64,000 nucleotides of DNA, from the NCBI RefSeq assembly GCF_037120705.1, contig NZ_JAWLJU010000002.1, positions 3,260,001 through 3,324,000 of the forward strand, given 5' to 3'. Under the pieces are notes generated by a model that made no database searches, had not been told where the DNA came from, and worked only from the letters and a program-made list of their open reading frames with translations. How positions within the stretch are numbered: position 1 is the stretch's first letter; every line of letters starts with the position of its first letter. This document shows positions 63,357 to 64,000 of this stretch, in pieces. Origin of the DNA: Pseudoalteromonas sp. UG3-2. GTDB taxonomy: Bacteria; Pseudomonadota; Gammaproteobacteria; Enterobacterales; Alteromonadaceae. The translations under genes were made by a program, and so were the position numbers.

Positions 63357-64000
63357 TTCTGCCGTGAACGGTGAACAAATCAGTCAGCAACTGGCTCATG
63401 CCATGAGTCAGCGCATCCTTATTTTAGATGGTGCCATGGGAACCATGATCCAGCAGCATAAACTTGAGGAAGAAGATTATCGTGGCGAACGCTTTAAAGA
63501 CTGGCACGTGCTTATTAAAGGCAACAACGACCTGTTAAGTCTGACTCAGCCTGAGATCATCAAACAAATTCATGGCGATTATTTGGCCGCGGGCGCTGAC
63601 ATTATTGAAACCAATACCTTCAATGCCACGACCATTTCCATGGCTGACTATGACATGGCGAATTTAAGTCGAGAAATTAACCTTGAGTCGGCGAAACTGG
63701 CCCGCAGTGTGGCCGATGAGTTTACCGCAAAAGAGCCCAATAAGCCCCGTTACGTTGCCGGTGTTTTAGGCCCTACCTCGAAAACTTGTTCGATTTCTCC
63801 CGACGTCAATGACCCGGGTTTTCGTAACATCACCTTTGATAAATTGGTGGCGGCTTACGTCGAGTCAACCTTGGCACTGATCGAAGGCGGTGTGCATTTA
63901 ATTTTGATTGAAACCATTTTTGATACCCTAAACGCTAAAGCAGCGTCATTTGCCGTAGAAGAAGCATTTGAGCAAGCAGGGGTTACTTTACCGGTGATGA
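63346..64000 (+). CDS. metH: cobalamin-dependent methionine synthase, N-terminal part (3' end outside window)
   Basis: Transfers the methyl of methyl-tetrahydrofolate to homocysteine. 218 codons of the roughly 1230 are visible. The start overlaps metA by 11 bases, so the two are translationally coupled. The N-terminal homocysteine-binding barrel is recognisable: [20 protein letters not shown], the [14 protein letters not shown] segment, the ETNTFNATT run ([11 protein letters not shown]) and [18 protein letters not shown]. The zinc-ligand cysteines lie beyond the edge. Frame is open to the window end. Confidence 0.94.
   Translation, partial: MPSNSAVNGEQISQQLAHAMSQRILILDGAMGTMIQQHKLEEEDYRGERFKDWHVLIKGNNDLLSLTQPEIIKQIHGDYLAAGADIIETNTFNATTISMADYDMANLSREINLESAKLARSVADEFTAKEPNKPRYVAGVLGPTSKTCSISPDVNDPGFRNITFDKLVAAYVESTLALIEGGVHLILIETIFDTLNAKAASFAVEEAFEQAGVTLPVM

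Overview
The window looks like chromosome from a marine gammaproteobacterium of the Alteromonadales, most like Pseudoalteromonas or a close relative. This is inferred from recognisable gene families (the E. coli-like block fldB-xerD-dsbC-recJ-prfB-lysS, the pairs srmB/trmN and recX-alaS, oadGAB, csrA, a DUF3087 protein), moderate GC content, and several families of small interspersed repeats. No search was run, so the genus is a guess. There is no rRNA, prophage or CRISPR array.

Layout. 1-9.5 kb: end of an FKBP isomerase gene, yegD, mgsA, a LysE exporter, then putA divergent from an Lrp-type regulator, an SDR dehydrogenase, and a small operon (35-aa peptide, HTH protein, GNAT acetyltransferase). 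9.6-11.2 kb: a REP-associated-type Y1 (HUH) transposase gene between arrays of a 9-base word, GTGGGTGTC/GACACCCAC, that point in opposite directions on the two sides. 11.5-21 kb: srmB, trmN, another array of the same word, then the RNA/redox/repair block ending with prfB (with its programmed +1 frameshift) and lysS. 21-23.5 kb: a repeat-rich gene-poor region with a 239-bp tandem duplication carrying the same 9-base word, tRNA-Ser(GCT) and four tRNA-Arg(ACG) in roughly 210-bp units, duplicated terminators, a further array and a MITE. 23.5-27.1 kb: a probable cell-wall sugar locus (NamZ-type muramidase, RpiR regulator, NhaC-family transporter). 27.2-38.5 kb: ribA, recX-alaS-lysC-csrA, and the Na+-pumping oxaloacetate decarboxylase oadGAB.

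38.5-62 kb holds mostly single genes: arfA with its stop codon in a hairpin loop, a 7TM-GGDEF cyclase, a TPR sensor kinase, a serine hydrolase, lipoproteins, a DUF885 peptidase, an AraC regulator divergent from a fatty-acid-hydroxylase-type membrane protein, a gamma-glutamyltransferase, and a 63-aa peptide with a double-glycine leader and four cysteines that resembles a secreted or modified peptide precursor. The right edge has metA overlapping the start of metH behind candidate MetJ boxes.

The best leads for something undescribed are (1) the GTGGGTGTC word family, concentrated around the transposase and in four gene-poor regions; (2) the orphan double-glycine peptide; (3) the conserved 48-nt decayed tRNA-Arg halves in every spacer of the tRNA cluster; and (4) a TACCAAT-ended MITE family, one copy of which has visibly split another repeat. 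All functions are inferred from recognised motifs and remembered family features.
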